Shown: piece by piece, positions 1 to 8,054 of the stretch
Layout: each line of letters starts with the position of its first letter
Numbering within the stretch: the stretch's first letter is position 1
Virus record (IMG/VR): IMGVR_UViG_3300047554_000667
Location: 1-33,720 of that record
DNA length: 33,720 bases
Reading direction: 5' to 3' (one strand)
Origin: a virus
Position numbers and translations under genes: made by a program
Notes under the pieces: generated by a model
The model's database searches: none
Told to the model about the DNA's origin: nothing
The model's input: only the letters and a program-made list of their open reading frames with translations

Positions 1-204
1 GCAGCAACTAAAGAAAAAATTGCAGCCAGGTATGTTGTAACCAGAAGACAAAAAAGATTAGGAAAAGTTCGTAAATGCAAAAACTGCAACAAGGATTTAT
101 CAATATATAATGATGAAGTTCTTTGTTATGATTGCAATGTTAATCCAAAAGATGTTTTAAAAGCACTTAAGCAAATTAAGGGGTTTACAAATGGTAAAAA
201 ATAA
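1..204 (+). CDS. Small zinc-ribbon protein, 5' partial
   Basis: The reading frame is open from the first base of the window and stops with TAA at 202-204, so the N terminus is missing and 67 residues are visible. A basic stretch (TRRQKRLGKVRK) is followed by two cysteine pairs, CKNC and CYDC, about 20 residues apart, which is the pattern of a small zinc ribbon. The tail is lysine rich. It overlaps the start of the RuvC-like gene by 14 bases, so the two are probably translated together. The function is not recognised; binding of nucleic acid is only a guess from the charge and the cysteines. Confidence 0.7.
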   Translation, partial: AATKEKIAARYVVTRRQKRLGKVRKCKNCNKDLSIYNDEVLCYDCNVNPKDVLKALKQIKGFTNGKK

Positions 205-799
205 ATGGGGGTTAGAACTTCCACCTAAAACCATATGTGCTATAGATGCTAGTACGACCAGCCTTGCATTTGCATTATTTACAACAGACGAAGGTAAATT
301 TGGGCAGACTCTTGGAACTGTTGGCAAGATAAAGTTTGATGGCAAAGATATCTACGAAAAGGTCATAGATGCAGGGAAAAAGGTTAAAGCATTTTTAGAT
401 TACTATGGTGGGTTTGAGGCCATTGTTATTGAGCATACAGTCTTTATGAATAGCCCTAAAACTGCTGCAGACCTTGCTTTGATTCAGGGTGCAATTCTAG
501 GCGCAGCAGGCCAAGCGGGTACTAAGGTAATAGGAAAAGTATCTCCTATTACATGGCAAAACTATATAGGTAATAAAAAAATATCTAAAGATGAGCAGTT
601 ATTTATTAGATCTCAGAATCCAGGAAAATCTGTTTCTTGGTACAAAACCTATGAAAGAAATCTAAGAAAAGAACGAACCATTAGATATATTAATACTATT
701 TATGATAGAAAAATTAATGATAATGATGTGGCAGATGCTTGTGGTATTGGGCATTGGGCACTGTCTAACTGGGGTAAAGCAATAGGAGTTGACAAATAA
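191..799 (+). CDS. RuvC-like Holliday junction resolvase
   Basis: A 202-residue RNase H-fold nuclease of the phage RuvC type. It would cut branched DNA (Holliday or replication junctions) before or during packaging. Acidic residues sit where the family needs them: D19 in the opening strand (CAIDASTTSLAF), E81 after a hydrophobic strand (IVIEH), and D179 and D182 in the C-terminal helix (DNDVADACG). The ATG lies inside the end of the preceding gene. It is followed after 4 bases by a small HTH gene and, further on, by terminase, which fits a role in resolving packaging substrates. The family assignment comes from motif spacing, without a database search. Confidence 0.85.
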   Translation: MVKNKWGLELPPKTICAIDASTTSLAFALFTTDEGKFGQTLGTVGKIKFDGKDIYEKVIDAGKKVKAFLDYYGGFEAIVIEHTVFMNSPKTAADLALIQGAILGAAGQAGTKVIGKVSPITWQNYIGNKKISKDEQLFIRSQNPGKSVSWYKTYERNLRKERTIRYINTIYDRKINDNDVADACGIGHWALSNWGKAIGVDK

Positions 800-803
800 G
801 GTT

Positions 804-959
804 ATGGCTGCTAAACTATATACATCAGAGGCTTTTATGCGTAAGCGCTATCTTATGGATAAGAAGACTCCAGAGGAGATTGCAAAGGAGTGTGGATGCA
901 CAGTGGAAACTGTATATGTATACCTTGCTAAATTTGGACTAAGGAAGTCAAAAAGATGA
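804..959 (+). CDS. Small helix-turn-helix protein
   Basis: A 51-residue basic protein. The central segment (TPEEIAKECGCTVETVYVYLAKFGL) reads as a helix-turn-helix of the sigma-70 region 4/resolvase kind, with a Cys-containing turn and a second helix ending in LAKFGLRK. The start ATG follows the RuvC-like stop by 4 bases. The stop TGA overlaps the ATG of the next gene (ATGA arrangement), so translation is likely coupled. It could be a small DNA-binding regulator or a terminase accessory protein; the sequence does not decide. Confidence 0.65.
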   Translation: MAAKLYTSEAFMRKRYLMDKKTPEEIAKECGCTVETVYVYLAKFGLRKSKR

Positions 960-1078
960 AGAACGTTAAAAGGGTTGTGTTATTAGTTACAGTGCTAGGC
1001 ACACTTATCACTACTGCATTTATGTTAATGATGAAGAATATGCCAAACGTTTTTGATTGGGATTTAGACGATGAGTAA
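956..1078 (+). CDS. Small single-pass membrane protein
   Basis: A 40-residue frame. Basic residues at the N terminus (MKNVKR) precede one hydrophobic segment (VVLLVTVLGTLITTAFMLMM, about residues 7-26), and the tail is acidic (DWDLDDE). The topology should be a short cytoplasmic N terminus with one membrane helix. It overlaps the previous gene by 4 bases and the next by 8, which supports a real gene in a packed operon. The function is unknown. Confidence 0.6.
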   Translation: MKNVKRVVLLVTVLGTLITTAFMLMMKNMPNVFDWDLDDE

Positions 1079-1313
1079 TAATTTACAGATTACAGTAGAC
1101 CAAGTAAACCATCCTTTACATTACACCTCCGATCCTTCTGGTGTAGAGTGTATTCAGATCACTCGTCACAGAAACTTTAACATAGGTAATGCATTCAAGT
1201 ATTTATGGAGAGCAGGACTTAAAGATGAAGAGAAAACTATTCAAGATCTTGAAAAGGCAATCTTCTATATTAAAGATGAAATCAATCGTTTAGAAGGAAA
1301 ATATGTCAACTGA
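1071..1313 (+). CDS. DUF3310 protein (T7 gp1.7-like)
   Basis: An 80-residue protein with the family's characteristic opening (VNHPLHYT followed by GVECIQITRHRNFNIGNAFKY) and the later LWRAGLKDEEKTIQDLEKA segment. DUF3310 proteins are common in phages and include T7 gp1.7, reported as a nucleotide kinase, so a role in deoxynucleotide metabolism is possible. It starts within the end of the upstream small membrane gene and overlaps the terminase small-subunit candidate by 11 bases. The family call is strong and the activity inferred. Confidence 0.85.
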   Translation: MSNNLQITVDQVNHPLHYTSDPSGVECIQITRHRNFNIGNAFKYLWRAGLKDEEKTIQDLEKAIFYIKDEINRLEGKYVN

Positions 1314-1836
1314 AGAAGAACTAGTCAAGCATCTAGATCAAGTAAACCTAGTAGTTGAGGAATACCTTAAGGGTAATGATCCAACAGTAATCTCTAAGCA
1401 GTTATCTATTCCAAGACAAAGAGTTGTAGCATTAATCAATGAGTGGAAGGTTATGGCTTCTGCTAATGATGCTATTCGTGCTCGTGCAAAAGAGGCACTC
1501 GCAGCAGCAGATACACACTACAGCAAACTTATTGCAAAATCTTATGAAGTTATAGATGAAGCATCTATGACAAATAACTTAGGTGCAAAAACACAAGCAA
1601 TTAAACTAGTTATGGACATTGAGTCTAAAAGAATTGACATGTTGCAAAAGGCTGGCTTACTTGAAAATAAAGAGTTAGCAGAAGAGATGATGCAGATTGA
1701 AAAAAGACAAGAAGTTTTAATGGTTATTTTAAAAGATATTGCTTCTCAGTATCCAGAAGTACGTGATGAAATTATGAGAAGACTATCTTCAATTGCAAAA
1801 GAAGATGAGACGGTTACAATAGTTCATGGCGTATGA
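1303..1836 (+). CDS. Probable terminase small subunit
   Basis: A 177-residue protein directly upstream of, and overlapping by 11 bases, the large terminase gene. The N-terminal third contains a helix-turn-helix (VISKQLSIPRQRVVALINEW, about residues 29-48), followed by long, charged, helix-forming sequence rich in Ala, Lys and Glu, as in the DNA-recognition plus oligomerisation layout of small terminases. It should bind the packaging site and deliver DNA to the large subunit. The call rests mainly on position and layout, since small terminases diverge quickly. Confidence 0.7.
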   Translation: MSTEEELVKHLDQVNLVVEEYLKGNDPTVISKQLSIPRQRVVALINEWKVMASANDAIRARAKEALAAADTHYSKLIAKSYEVIDEASMTNNLGAKTQAIKLVMDIESKRIDMLQKAGLLENKELAEEMMQIEKRQEVLMVILKDIASQYPEVRDEIMRRLSSIAKEDETVTIVHGV

Positions 1837-3598
1837 TGATTTTTTAGAAGCACTCAAGGATAACCCATTTGAAGAAATGCCTGTGGATGCACGAACCTTT
1901 GTTGAAGGCGAAGATTTTCTTGGACAACCAAAACTATCTGAAATACAATATGACATTATTGAGGCAATGAGTCAGATATATAGAAAAGAAGAACTGCAAG
2001 AAATCTTTGGAACAGAAGATGGTGCAAAATATTTTAATAAGTATACAAAAAATGAAATCATTCTTCAACTTGGCAAGGGTAGTGGTAAGGACTTTACATC
2101 CACAGTGGCATGTGCCTATATTGTCTATAAGTTGTTATGTTTAAAAGACCCTGCAAGATATTTTGGTAAACCATCTGGAGATGCTATAGACCTAATCAAT
2201 GTTGCTATTAACGCCCAACAAGCAAAGAATGTTTTCTTTAAAGGCTTCAAAACAAAAATTGAAAAATCTCCATGGTTTGCTGGTAAGTATAATCCAAAAG
2301 CGGACTCCATTGAGTTTGATAAGGGGATTACAGTTTATTCTGGTCACTCAGAGCGTGAATCACACGAGGGTTTAAACCTTTTACTTGCAGTGCTTGATGA
2401 AATTTCTGGTTTTGCTACAGAAATTGGAACAGGAAATGATCAAGGAAAAACTGCTGATAATATCTATAAGGCCTTCCGTGCTTCTGTAGATTCTCGATTT
2501 CCTGATTTAGGTAAAGTTGTTTTACTTTCATTCCCTCGTTTTCAGGGTGACTTTATTTCTCAGCGGTATGATGATGTAGTTATCGAAAAAGATACTATCG
2601 ACAAAACACATACTTTTATTATTAACCCACTTCTACCAGAAGAAGATAAAGATAATCAACTAACAATTGAATGGACAGAAGATCATATTAAATCATATAA
2701 GTATCCAGGAGTGTTTGCATTAAAACGTCCTACATGGGATGTGAATCCAACAAGAAAAATTGATGATTTTAAAATTGCTTTTTTAACTGATCTTGGTGAT
2801 GCAATGCAGCGTTTTGCTTGTGTTCCAACTTATGCCTCCGATGCATTCTTTAAGCAAGTAGACAAAGTTCGATCATGTATGACTTTAAGAAATCCAATAG
2901 ATAATTTTAGAAGATTTGATGAATCATTTAAGCCAGATCCAGATAAAATTTATTATGTACACGCAGACCTTGCACAAAAGCATGACAAATGTGCTGTTGC
3001 AATTGCTCACGTAGATAAGTGGGTAAACATACAGGTAATTAATAACTATGAACAGGTGGCTCCAATTGTTGTAGTAGATGCTGTAGCATGGTGGGAACCA
3101 AAAGTAGAAGGACCAGTAAATCTTTCTGAGGTAAAACAATGGATACAAAATCTTCGTAGACTTGGTTTTAATATAGGACTTGTTTCGTTTGACCGCTGGC
3201 AATCCTTTGATATCCAGAATGAACTCAAGCAGGTTGGAATGAGAACTGATACTGTTTCTGTTGCTAAGAAGCACTATGAGGATATGGCAATGCTAGTATA
3301 CGAAGAAAGACTGGCTATGCCAGCAATCGAACTTCTGTTCGAAGAGTTAACAGAATTAAAAATTATGAAAAATGATAGAGTTGATCACCCACGAAAAAAG
3401 TCAAAAGACTTGGCTGACGCTGTGTGTGGGGCTATCTTTGGGGCAATATCACATACCCCAAAGGACCTTAATCAAGAAATTGAGGTACATACTTTCAGGG
3501 ATAGACCAAAAGTTGACACCTATGAAGACAACGTGATACAATATAAACCTATGCCAAAAGAGGTCAAAGACTATTTGGATAGATTTAATCTACTATAA
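1826..3598 (+). CDS. Terminase large subunit
   Basis: A 590-residue ATP-driven DNA packaging motor. The ATPase domain has a P-loop at about residues 82-90 (LGKGSGKDF, a phage-style variant Walker A) and a Walker B with catalytic Glu at about 185-192 (LLLAVLDE). The C-terminal RNase H-like nuclease shows D381 (VHADLAQKHDKCA), D456 (VSFDRW) and D528/D531 (KDLADAVCGAIFGA), the expected metal-binding acids. The length is normal for the family. It overlaps the small-subunit gene, and the next gene begins 17 bases after its stop. The domain order is complete with no sign of decay. Confidence 0.93.
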   Translation: MAYDDFLEALKDNPFEEMPVDARTFVEGEDFLGQPKLSEIQYDIIEAMSQIYRKEELQEIFGTEDGAKYFNKYTKNEIILQLGKGSGKDFTSTVACAYIVYKLLCLKDPARYFGKPSGDAIDLINVAINAQQAKNVFFKGFKTKIEKSPWFAGKYNPKADSIEFDKGITVYSGHSERESHEGLNLLLAVLDEISGFATEIGTGNDQGKTADNIYKAFRASVDSRFPDLGKVVLLSFPRFQGDFISQRYDDVVIEKDTIDKTHTFIINPLLPEEDKDNQLTIEWTEDHIKSYKYPGVFALKRPTWDVNPTRKIDDFKIAFLTDLGDAMQRFACVPTYASDAFFKQVDKVRSCMTLRNPIDNFRRFDESFKPDPDKIYYVHADLAQKHDKCAVAIAHVDKWVNIQVINNYEQVAPIVVVDAVAWWEPKVEGPVNLSEVKQWIQNLRRLGFNIGLVSFDRWQSFDIQNELKQVGMRTDTVSVAKKHYEDMAMLVYEERLAMPAIELLFEELTELKIMKNDRVDHPRKKSKDLADAVCGAIFGAISHTPKDLNQEIEVHTFRDRPKVDTYEDNVIQYKPMPKEVKDYLDRFNLL

Positions 3599-3615
3599 AG
3601 AAAAGGAAATACTTA

Positions 3616-4689
3616 ATGAATTCATTTAAGAAGATCGCCCTTGGTATGGTTGCAGCCATCACTTTGGGTACACTTGTTGCAACACCTGCAAGTGCTGCCA
3701 CCACAACTCTAACAGTTGGTGGATCATCACCTGCAACTGCTGGTACAACAGCAGCAACTGCAATTGCACTTCCAGTTCCTGCAGATAACTCTGTAGATTC
3801 TGCGGATGCTCTTAAGATTGCACTAACTGGACTTGATACAGGTACAGTTGTTTCTGCAGTCGCAACTAACGGAAAGATCGTAACTGCTCTTGCTACATCA
3901 GCAGCACCAGTTACAGCATCTGCTGGTTCATCATCAGCATCAGTCAGCACTGGCACAGGTACCACTGCTGATTTTTATGTTTTCACAACAACTACAGCAG
4001 CAGGTTCTGTTGCAGTTACAATTGGTGGAAATGTAACAACCTACTATTTTGCTGGTACTGCTGGCGCACTTAATACAATTGCCCTTGAAGGAGCAACATC
4101 AGGTGCTGCTGGTACAACATACACAGCAACAGTTCGTGGATATGACGTATTTGGAAATGCTAAGGGCGGAGCATCAATCAGCCTTCAGTATATTACACCA
4201 TCTGCTTCAACAACATACTCACTAACAACTGATACAGTAACAGCAACTCTTGGATCAAAGACACAGGATGTAGCACTTCCAGCATCTGGATCAGTTACGC
4301 TTGTTGCTACAGCAACAGTTGCATCTGCAGTTACAGGTCTTGCAGCACCACTTGGTGTTATTGTTAAGACTGCTACAGTTCGTGATCTTGCTGCAGAACT
4401 AACTGCAAAGAATGCTGAACTTGCTACAGCGGTTGCACAACTTGCTGCTGAAAAGGCTGCAGGAGCAAAGGCCCTCGCTGATGCAAAGGCACTTGCTGAT
4501 GCAGAACTAGCAAAGTCTAAGGCAGAAACTGCTAAGGCTGTTGCAGATCTTGCAACTGCAAATGCTGCACTTGCTAAGGCTAATGCCGACAATGCTGCAG
4601 CACTTGCTGCGGTAAAGAAGGCATTTAATGCTCTTGCTGCAAAGTGGAACAAGGCTAATCCAAAGTCTAAGGTTGCCACACTTAAGTAA
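3616..4689 (+). CDS. Exported Ala/Thr-rich protein with coiled-coil tail
   Basis: A 357-residue protein with a textbook signal peptide: a basic start (MNSFKK), a hydrophobic core (IALGMVAAITLGTLVATPA) and an ASA-type cleavage site near residue 27. The middle (30-255) is Ser/Thr/Gly/Ala rich and beta-strand prone, with an Ig-like look around TYTATVRGYDVFGNA. Residues of about 255-335 are Ala-rich heptads of coiled coil (AELATAVAQLAAEKAA). A basic tail follows. A Shine-Dalgarno (AAAAGGAA) precedes the ATG, and a terminator follows directly. A Sec signal is unusual beside terminase. It could be a host-surface-like adhesin or S-layer mimic, or a virion decoration; the function is not established. 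Confidence 0.75.
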   Translation: MNSFKKIALGMVAAITLGTLVATPASAATTTLTVGGSSPATAGTTAATAIALPVPADNSVDSADALKIALTGLDTGTVVSAVATNGKIVTALATSAAPVTASAGSSSASVSTGTGTTADFYVFTTTTAAGSVAVTIGGNVTTYYFAGTAGALNTIALEGATSGAAGTTYTATVRGYDVFGNAKGGASISLQYITPSASTTYSLTTDTVTATLGSKTQDVALPASGSVTLVATATVASAVTGLAAPLGVIVKTATVRDLAAELTAKNAELATAVAQLAAEKAAGAKALADAKALADAELAKSKAETAKAVADLATANAALAKANADNAAALAAVKKAFNALAAKWNKANPKSKVATLK

Positions 4690-4705
4690 TTAATACTTAA
4701 AGGTT

Positions 4706-4738
4706 GGGGAGTCAGGAAACTGGCTCCCTTTCTTTTTA
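4706..4738 (+). terminator. Rho-independent terminator
   Basis: A stem of about nine pairs (GGGGAGTCAG with CTGGCTCCC, one G-T pair) closed by a GAAA tetraloop at 4716-4719 and followed by a T-rich tract (tttcttttta). It lies 16 bases after the exported-protein stop, so it ends the terminase-to-3616 transcript and isolates the next promoter. Confidence 0.9.
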
Positions 4739-4746
4739 TAATAAAC

Positions 4747-4778
4747 TGATATAATAACCTTATTAGACATTAGTCTAA
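4747..4778 (+). promoter_or_regulatory. Extended -10 promoter with dyad at the start site
   Basis: TGA-TATAAT at 4747-4755 is an extended -10 box. Transcription would begin near 4762, right at a perfect inverted repeat TTAGAC-ATTA-GTCTAA (4763-4778). A dyad placed there could be an operator or a 5' stem on the PA14-protein mRNA. No convincing -35 is visible. A second -10-like TCTAAT (4774-4779) lies seven bases before the GTG at 4787. Confidence 0.55.
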
Positions 4779-4786
4779 TCTAAGGG

Positions 4787-6982
4787 GTGAGGAGAATAAA
4801 AAAATTAATACTAAGATCAGTTTTTATAACAGCACTCTTAGCACTGTGGCTACTAATATTCCCACAGGATACCGCTCATGCTGATGAAGTTAGTACAGTA
4901 CAAGTAGCCCCTTCAGACACATCTACAGTAACAAGTTTAACGCCAGTAGCCATTATTGAGTCAGCACAGGCTGCAATTACTCAGGCTGAAAGTACAACGG
5001 CAGCAATAGAAACCCAAGCAGAAGCCATTACAGGGTCTACAGAGACAGTTACAGCCACTATCGCACAGGCTCAGACCTCTATTGATCAAGCCCAAGCAGT
5101 AGTAGATAGTGCTACTGTGGCTATGGCTCAAGTCGATTCTTCCACTGTTTTAGTTGCTGAGGCTGAAGAAAACGTTACAATTGCAGAAATAGCAGTAGAA
5201 TCTCAAACAGCAGTCGTGGAAGATAAAACTATAGTCGTAGAGTCTGCAACAGCGGTTGTTGAGGCTAATACAAGCCCAGGTTTAACAATGACAGTTTATC
5301 AGGATATTGGATATAATAATGCACCACCTCAAGGAACGGGAACAGTTACTTTAGTTACAACAGATACAAATGGTATTAATGAACAATGGGGTGGCGGAGG
5401 TCCTGCTAATACATACCCTGAAGATTTTCAGGTTAAGTGGGAAGGAATTTGGACTCCACAATATACTGGAACACAATGGATTTATGCAAATGCAGATGAT
5501 GGAACACGCCTGTATCTTGATGGTCAGTTAGTAATTAATGATTGGTATGACAAGGGTGGTGGTGGATCTACTGCTGCTATTCCAACCACTGCTGGAGTAG
5601 GAAAAGATTTTGAATTTTGGTTTTATGAAAATGGTGGCGGAGCAGGTGTTCAACTATATAGGTACAATGGGGATGGTTCATGGTCAATTATTCCTGCATC
5701 TGAATTCTCTACAACATCTGCAACACCAGAACAAATTCAAACACTTCAGACGGCACAAACAAATCTTGAAGTTGCACAAGCAACCCTGGATGTTCTTGAG
5801 GCAGACCTTGCAACCGCTGAAGAGGATTTAGTTGAAGCAGAAGAAAATCTTGAAGTAGCGGAAAATAATTTAGAAGCAGCAGTCATTGCAGTTGCAGTAG
5901 CAGTAACAACTATGAATAATAATGTAACAGCAGCACAGACATTAGTTGTTTCAACACTTGCTGCAGAAGAGGCTGAAAGAGCAAGGATAGCAGAAGAAGC
6001 AAGACAAGCGGAGATCGCTAGACAAGCAGCACTAGCAGCAGAGGCTGCAAGAGTTGCTGCACAGCAAGCATACGAAGCAGAGCAAGCAAGGATTGCTGCA
6101 GAACAAGCAAGAATTAAAGCAGAGGCTGAAGCCAAAGCAGCAGAAGAGGCTGCAGCAAAAGCAGAGGCAGACAGAATTGCTGCTGAAGAAGAAGCAAAAA
6201 GATTAGAAGCAGAGCGCATTGCCGCTGAAGAGGCTGCAAAGAAAGCAGAAGAAGAGGCTAAGGCTAAGGCAGATGCTGAGGCTAAAGCAGAGGCTGATCG
6301 TCTAGCAGCAGAAGCAGAGGCTAAGGTTAAAGAAGAAGCAGAGGCTAAGGCCGAAGCAGAAAGATTAGCAGAAGAAGAGGCTAAGGCTAAAGCAGATGCT
6401 GAAGCAAAATCAAAAGCGGAAGAGGAAGCAAAAGCATTAGAAGCAAAGAAAGCAGAGGAAGCAGCAAAAGCCAAGGCAGAAGAAGAAGCCTTAAAGAAGG
6501 CTGCCGAAGAAGGTAAATTAACTGAAGCACAAAAAGAAGCAGTAGTAGAAAATCTAGTAGCAAACTTACAACCAGGAGAATCTATATCAGCAGCAGAAAT
6601 AAAAGCATCTGGGGTATCATATGCAGATTTACCACCAGCAACTCCAGTAGAAGTTAGAACAGATGAAAATGGCAACGCATTAATTATTACAGCAGAAGTC
6701 GCTGCACAGGTTGAACTTGTTTCTAACCCAGCAGCATTAGTTGAAGAGTTATTTACAGATCCTGGAGCAGCGCTTGCTGCACTTGGAAGTATTGGAGCAG
6801 ATATGACTCCAGCAGAAAGAGAAGAGGCAACTGAAATGGTTGTAGCAACAGTAGTGGCAGCAGGTGCAGCACTTAATGCTGTAGGTGCAGCAACTGGTGG
6901 ATCAGCACCAACAGGTGGTGGTTCATCTGGACCAAGTGGTGGAACAAACTCAGGTGGTTCGAGGAGGAATGAAAGATGGTAA
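4787..6982 (+). CDS. PA14-domain surface protein with long coiled coils
   Basis: A 731-residue protein. A basic N terminus and hydrophobic core (RSVFITALLALWLLIF) with an AHA-type site near residue 32 look like a signal peptide or anchor. Residues of about 40-162 are helical repeats (IAQAQTSIDQAQAVVDSA). A PA14-type beta domain covers about 165-305 (WEGIWTPQYTG, then ADDGTRLYLDGQLVI). Ala/Glu/Lys coiled coil runs from about 315 to 600, and the C terminus is Gly/Ser rich. PA14 domains bind glycans, so adhesion to the host envelope is the simplest reading. The start is uncertain: GTG 4787 has almost no spacing from any Shine-Dalgarno, whereas the GAGGAG at 4789-4794 has no ATG behind it. Confidence 0.75.
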   Translation: MRRIKKLILRSVFITALLALWLLIFPQDTAHADEVSTVQVAPSDTSTVTSLTPVAIIESAQAAITQAESTTAAIETQAEAITGSTETVTATIAQAQTSIDQAQAVVDSATVAMAQVDSSTVLVAEAEENVTIAEIAVESQTAVVEDKTIVVESATAVVEANTSPGLTMTVYQDIGYNNAPPQGTGTVTLVTTDTNGINEQWGGGGPANTYPEDFQVKWEGIWTPQYTGTQWIYANADDGTRLYLDGQLVINDWYDKGGGGSTAAIPTTAGVGKDFEFWFYENGGGAGVQLYRYNGDGSWSIIPASEFSTTSATPEQIQTLQTAQTNLEVAQATLDVLEADLATAEEDLVEAEENLEVAENNLEAAVIAVAVAVTTMNNNVTAAQTLVVSTLAAEEAERARIAEEARQAEIARQAALAAEAARVAAQQAYEAEQARIAAEQARIKAEAEAKAAEEAAAKAEADRIAAEEEAKRLEAERIAAEEAAKKAEEEAKAKADAEAKAEADRLAAEAEAKVKEEAEAKAEAERLAEEEAKAKADAEAKSKAEEEAKALEAKKAEEAAKAKAEEEALKKAAEEGKLTEAQKEAVVENLVANLQPGESISAAEIKASGVSYADLPPATPVEVRTDENGNALIITAEVAAQVELVSNPAALVEELFTDPGAALAALGSIGADMTPAEREEATEMVVATVVAAGAALNAVGAATGGSAPTGGGSSGPSGGTNSGGSRRNERW

Positions 6983-7146
6983 AACTATTAAAAGACCTAC
7001 TTGATCAACAATGGACACTCCTAGGCATGTTTATCGCTTGGGTGGTTTTAGATGGTAGTGCTAAAACAGTTGTTGGTTATGGAATTATAATTACATGTCT
7101 AACTTGGATATTAAGTTATCCAATTAGAAATAGAGAGGAGGACTAA
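6976..7146 (+). CDS. Holin-like small membrane protein
   Basis: A 56-residue protein with two hydrophobic segments (about residues 14-27 and 34-48) joined by a short turn (DGSAKT), and charged ends (MVKLLKDLLDQQ, RNREED). This is the hairpin topology of class II holins. The ATG overlaps the end of the PA14 gene by 7 bases behind a strong GAGGAGG. Another small membrane protein follows after 2 bases. A lysis role is inferred from topology and neighbours only. Confidence 0.6.
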   Translation: MVKLLKDLLDQQWTLLGMFIAWVVLDGSAKTVVGYGIIITCLTWILSYPIRNREED

Positions 7147-7148
7147 AT

Positions 7149-7448
7149 ATGAATAGCATAACAAATATTTGGAATATCCTTATGCGTATTGTTGCGGTCT
7201 TTGCAGCAAATGCATTAGCCGTTATCGGCGCAGGAGCAATTGCAGGAATCTCAGTCGCAAAGGCCATGACAGTTGCAGGGCTCAGTGCTGTGGCAGTTGT
7301 AGTTGAAAAGTTGGCTCGTGCATTTATGGATGATGGAAAACTTACAAGAGATGAGATTAATGCAGCATTTTCTACTACAGATAAAAATGCAGTAACTGTA
7401 CAAGATGCAGCAGTAGAATCACGCAGAAAAAAATCAAAGACAGCATAA
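7149..7448 (+). CDS. Putative holin or membrane protein with basic tail
   Basis: 99 residues. The first half is hydrophobic and Ala/Val rich (about residues 10-53, enough for one or two helices). The second half is soluble and ends in a basic cluster (ESRRKKSKTA). A Shine-Dalgarno (GAGGAGG) lies 8 bases before the ATG, overlapping the end of the preceding holin-like gene. Two adjacent small membrane proteins of this type often act as holin and partner in actinophages. The gene ends just before a strong sigma-70-type promoter, so it probably closes this operon. Confidence 0.6.
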   Translation: MNSITNIWNILMRIVAVFAANALAVIGAGAIAGISVAKAMTVAGLSAVAVVVEKLARAFMDDGKLTRDEINAAFSTTDKNAVTVQDAAVESRRKKSKTA

Positions 7449-7468
7449 TTAAGCATATCTAACTATGT

Positions 7469-7498
7469 TTGACAGCCCTCTCTGGGTAATGGTATACT
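7469..7498 (+). promoter_or_regulatory. Consensus sigma-70 promoter
   Basis: TTGACA at 7469-7474, an 18-base spacer and TATACT at 7493-7498, preceded by TGG, which makes it also an extended -10. Transcription should start near 7504 and gives a leader of about 25 bases with a Shine-Dalgarno (AGAGGGGG). An imperfect inverted repeat spans the promoter: AGCCCTCT at 7474-7481 and AGAGGGGGCT at 7514-7523. It could hold an operator. Confidence 0.85.
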
Positions 7499-7529
7499 TT
7501 AGTATATCTATCTAGAGGGGGCTTTTGCC

Positions 7530-8054
7530 ATGACTTGTATTGCTGTAGTAAAACATGAAGATAAAATCTACATGGCTGGAGATCGTGGTGCGTCAGATGA
7601 CGGTACCATTCTAGCACTTGATGCACCTAAAGTTTGGAAGATTGGTCCATACTTAATTGGTTATGCGGGAGCAATGGACGGAGAAAGAATTCGTTACAAT
7701 TTTAAACCAACTGCACCAAATATTAAAGATACAGATAAGTTTATGCAGACAAAATTTGTAAAAGAACTTCGTGATTTCTATAATGAGTTCTGGGTAGACA
7801 CATCTAAAGATGGAGATCTTGGTTTGATCATTGCAGTTCGTGGTGAAATATATGAACATAGTTCTGCAGATATGTCTTTATCTAAATATACACTTCCATA
7901 TCTTGCAATGGGGTCAGGTGCAGAATATGCATATGGTGTTTTATATGCTACAGATAAACAAAAAAATGCAAGAAATAGAGTGCAACAGGCAGTATCAGCA
8001 GCAATTAAATTTAGTCCATCATGTATGGGGCCAGTTGACATTGTCAGTATCTAA
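7530..8054 (+). CDS. HslV/proteasome-beta-like Ntn hydrolase
   Basis: A 174-residue protein of almost exactly HslV size. The opening MTCIAVVKHEDKIYMAGDRGAS matches the HslV pattern in which Met removal exposes a catalytic Thr. The AGD motif supplies the conserved Asp, APKVWKIG the Lys region, and GSGAEYAYG the conserved GSG turn. A free N-terminal Thr nucleophile would cleave peptides or amides. No HslU-like ATPase is in the window. The gene has its own strong promoter and sits between holin-like genes and a subtilase. The fold call is good; substrate and assembly are unknown. Confidence 0.75.
   Translation: MTCIAVVKHEDKIYMAGDRGASDDGTILALDAPKVWKIGPYLIGYAGAMDGERIRYNFKPTAPNIKDTDKFMQTKFVKELRDFYNEFWVDTSKDGDLGLIIAVRGEIYEHSSADMSLSKYTLPYLAMGSGAEYAYGVLYATDKQKNARNRVQQAVSAAIKFSPSCMGPVDIVSI

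Noticed and set aside
3585-4679. Minus-strand frames opposite the exported Ala-rich gene
   Set aside because: Ala/Val low complexity mirrors the repetitive plus-strand codons. The signal peptide and terminator support the plus strand.
5746-6675. Long minus-strand frame of 309 codons opposite the coiled-coil gene
   Set aside because: It is Ser/Ala-rich low-complexity sequence made by the antisense of Glu/Ala/Lys repeats; there is no ribosome site and the plus-strand gene is well supported.
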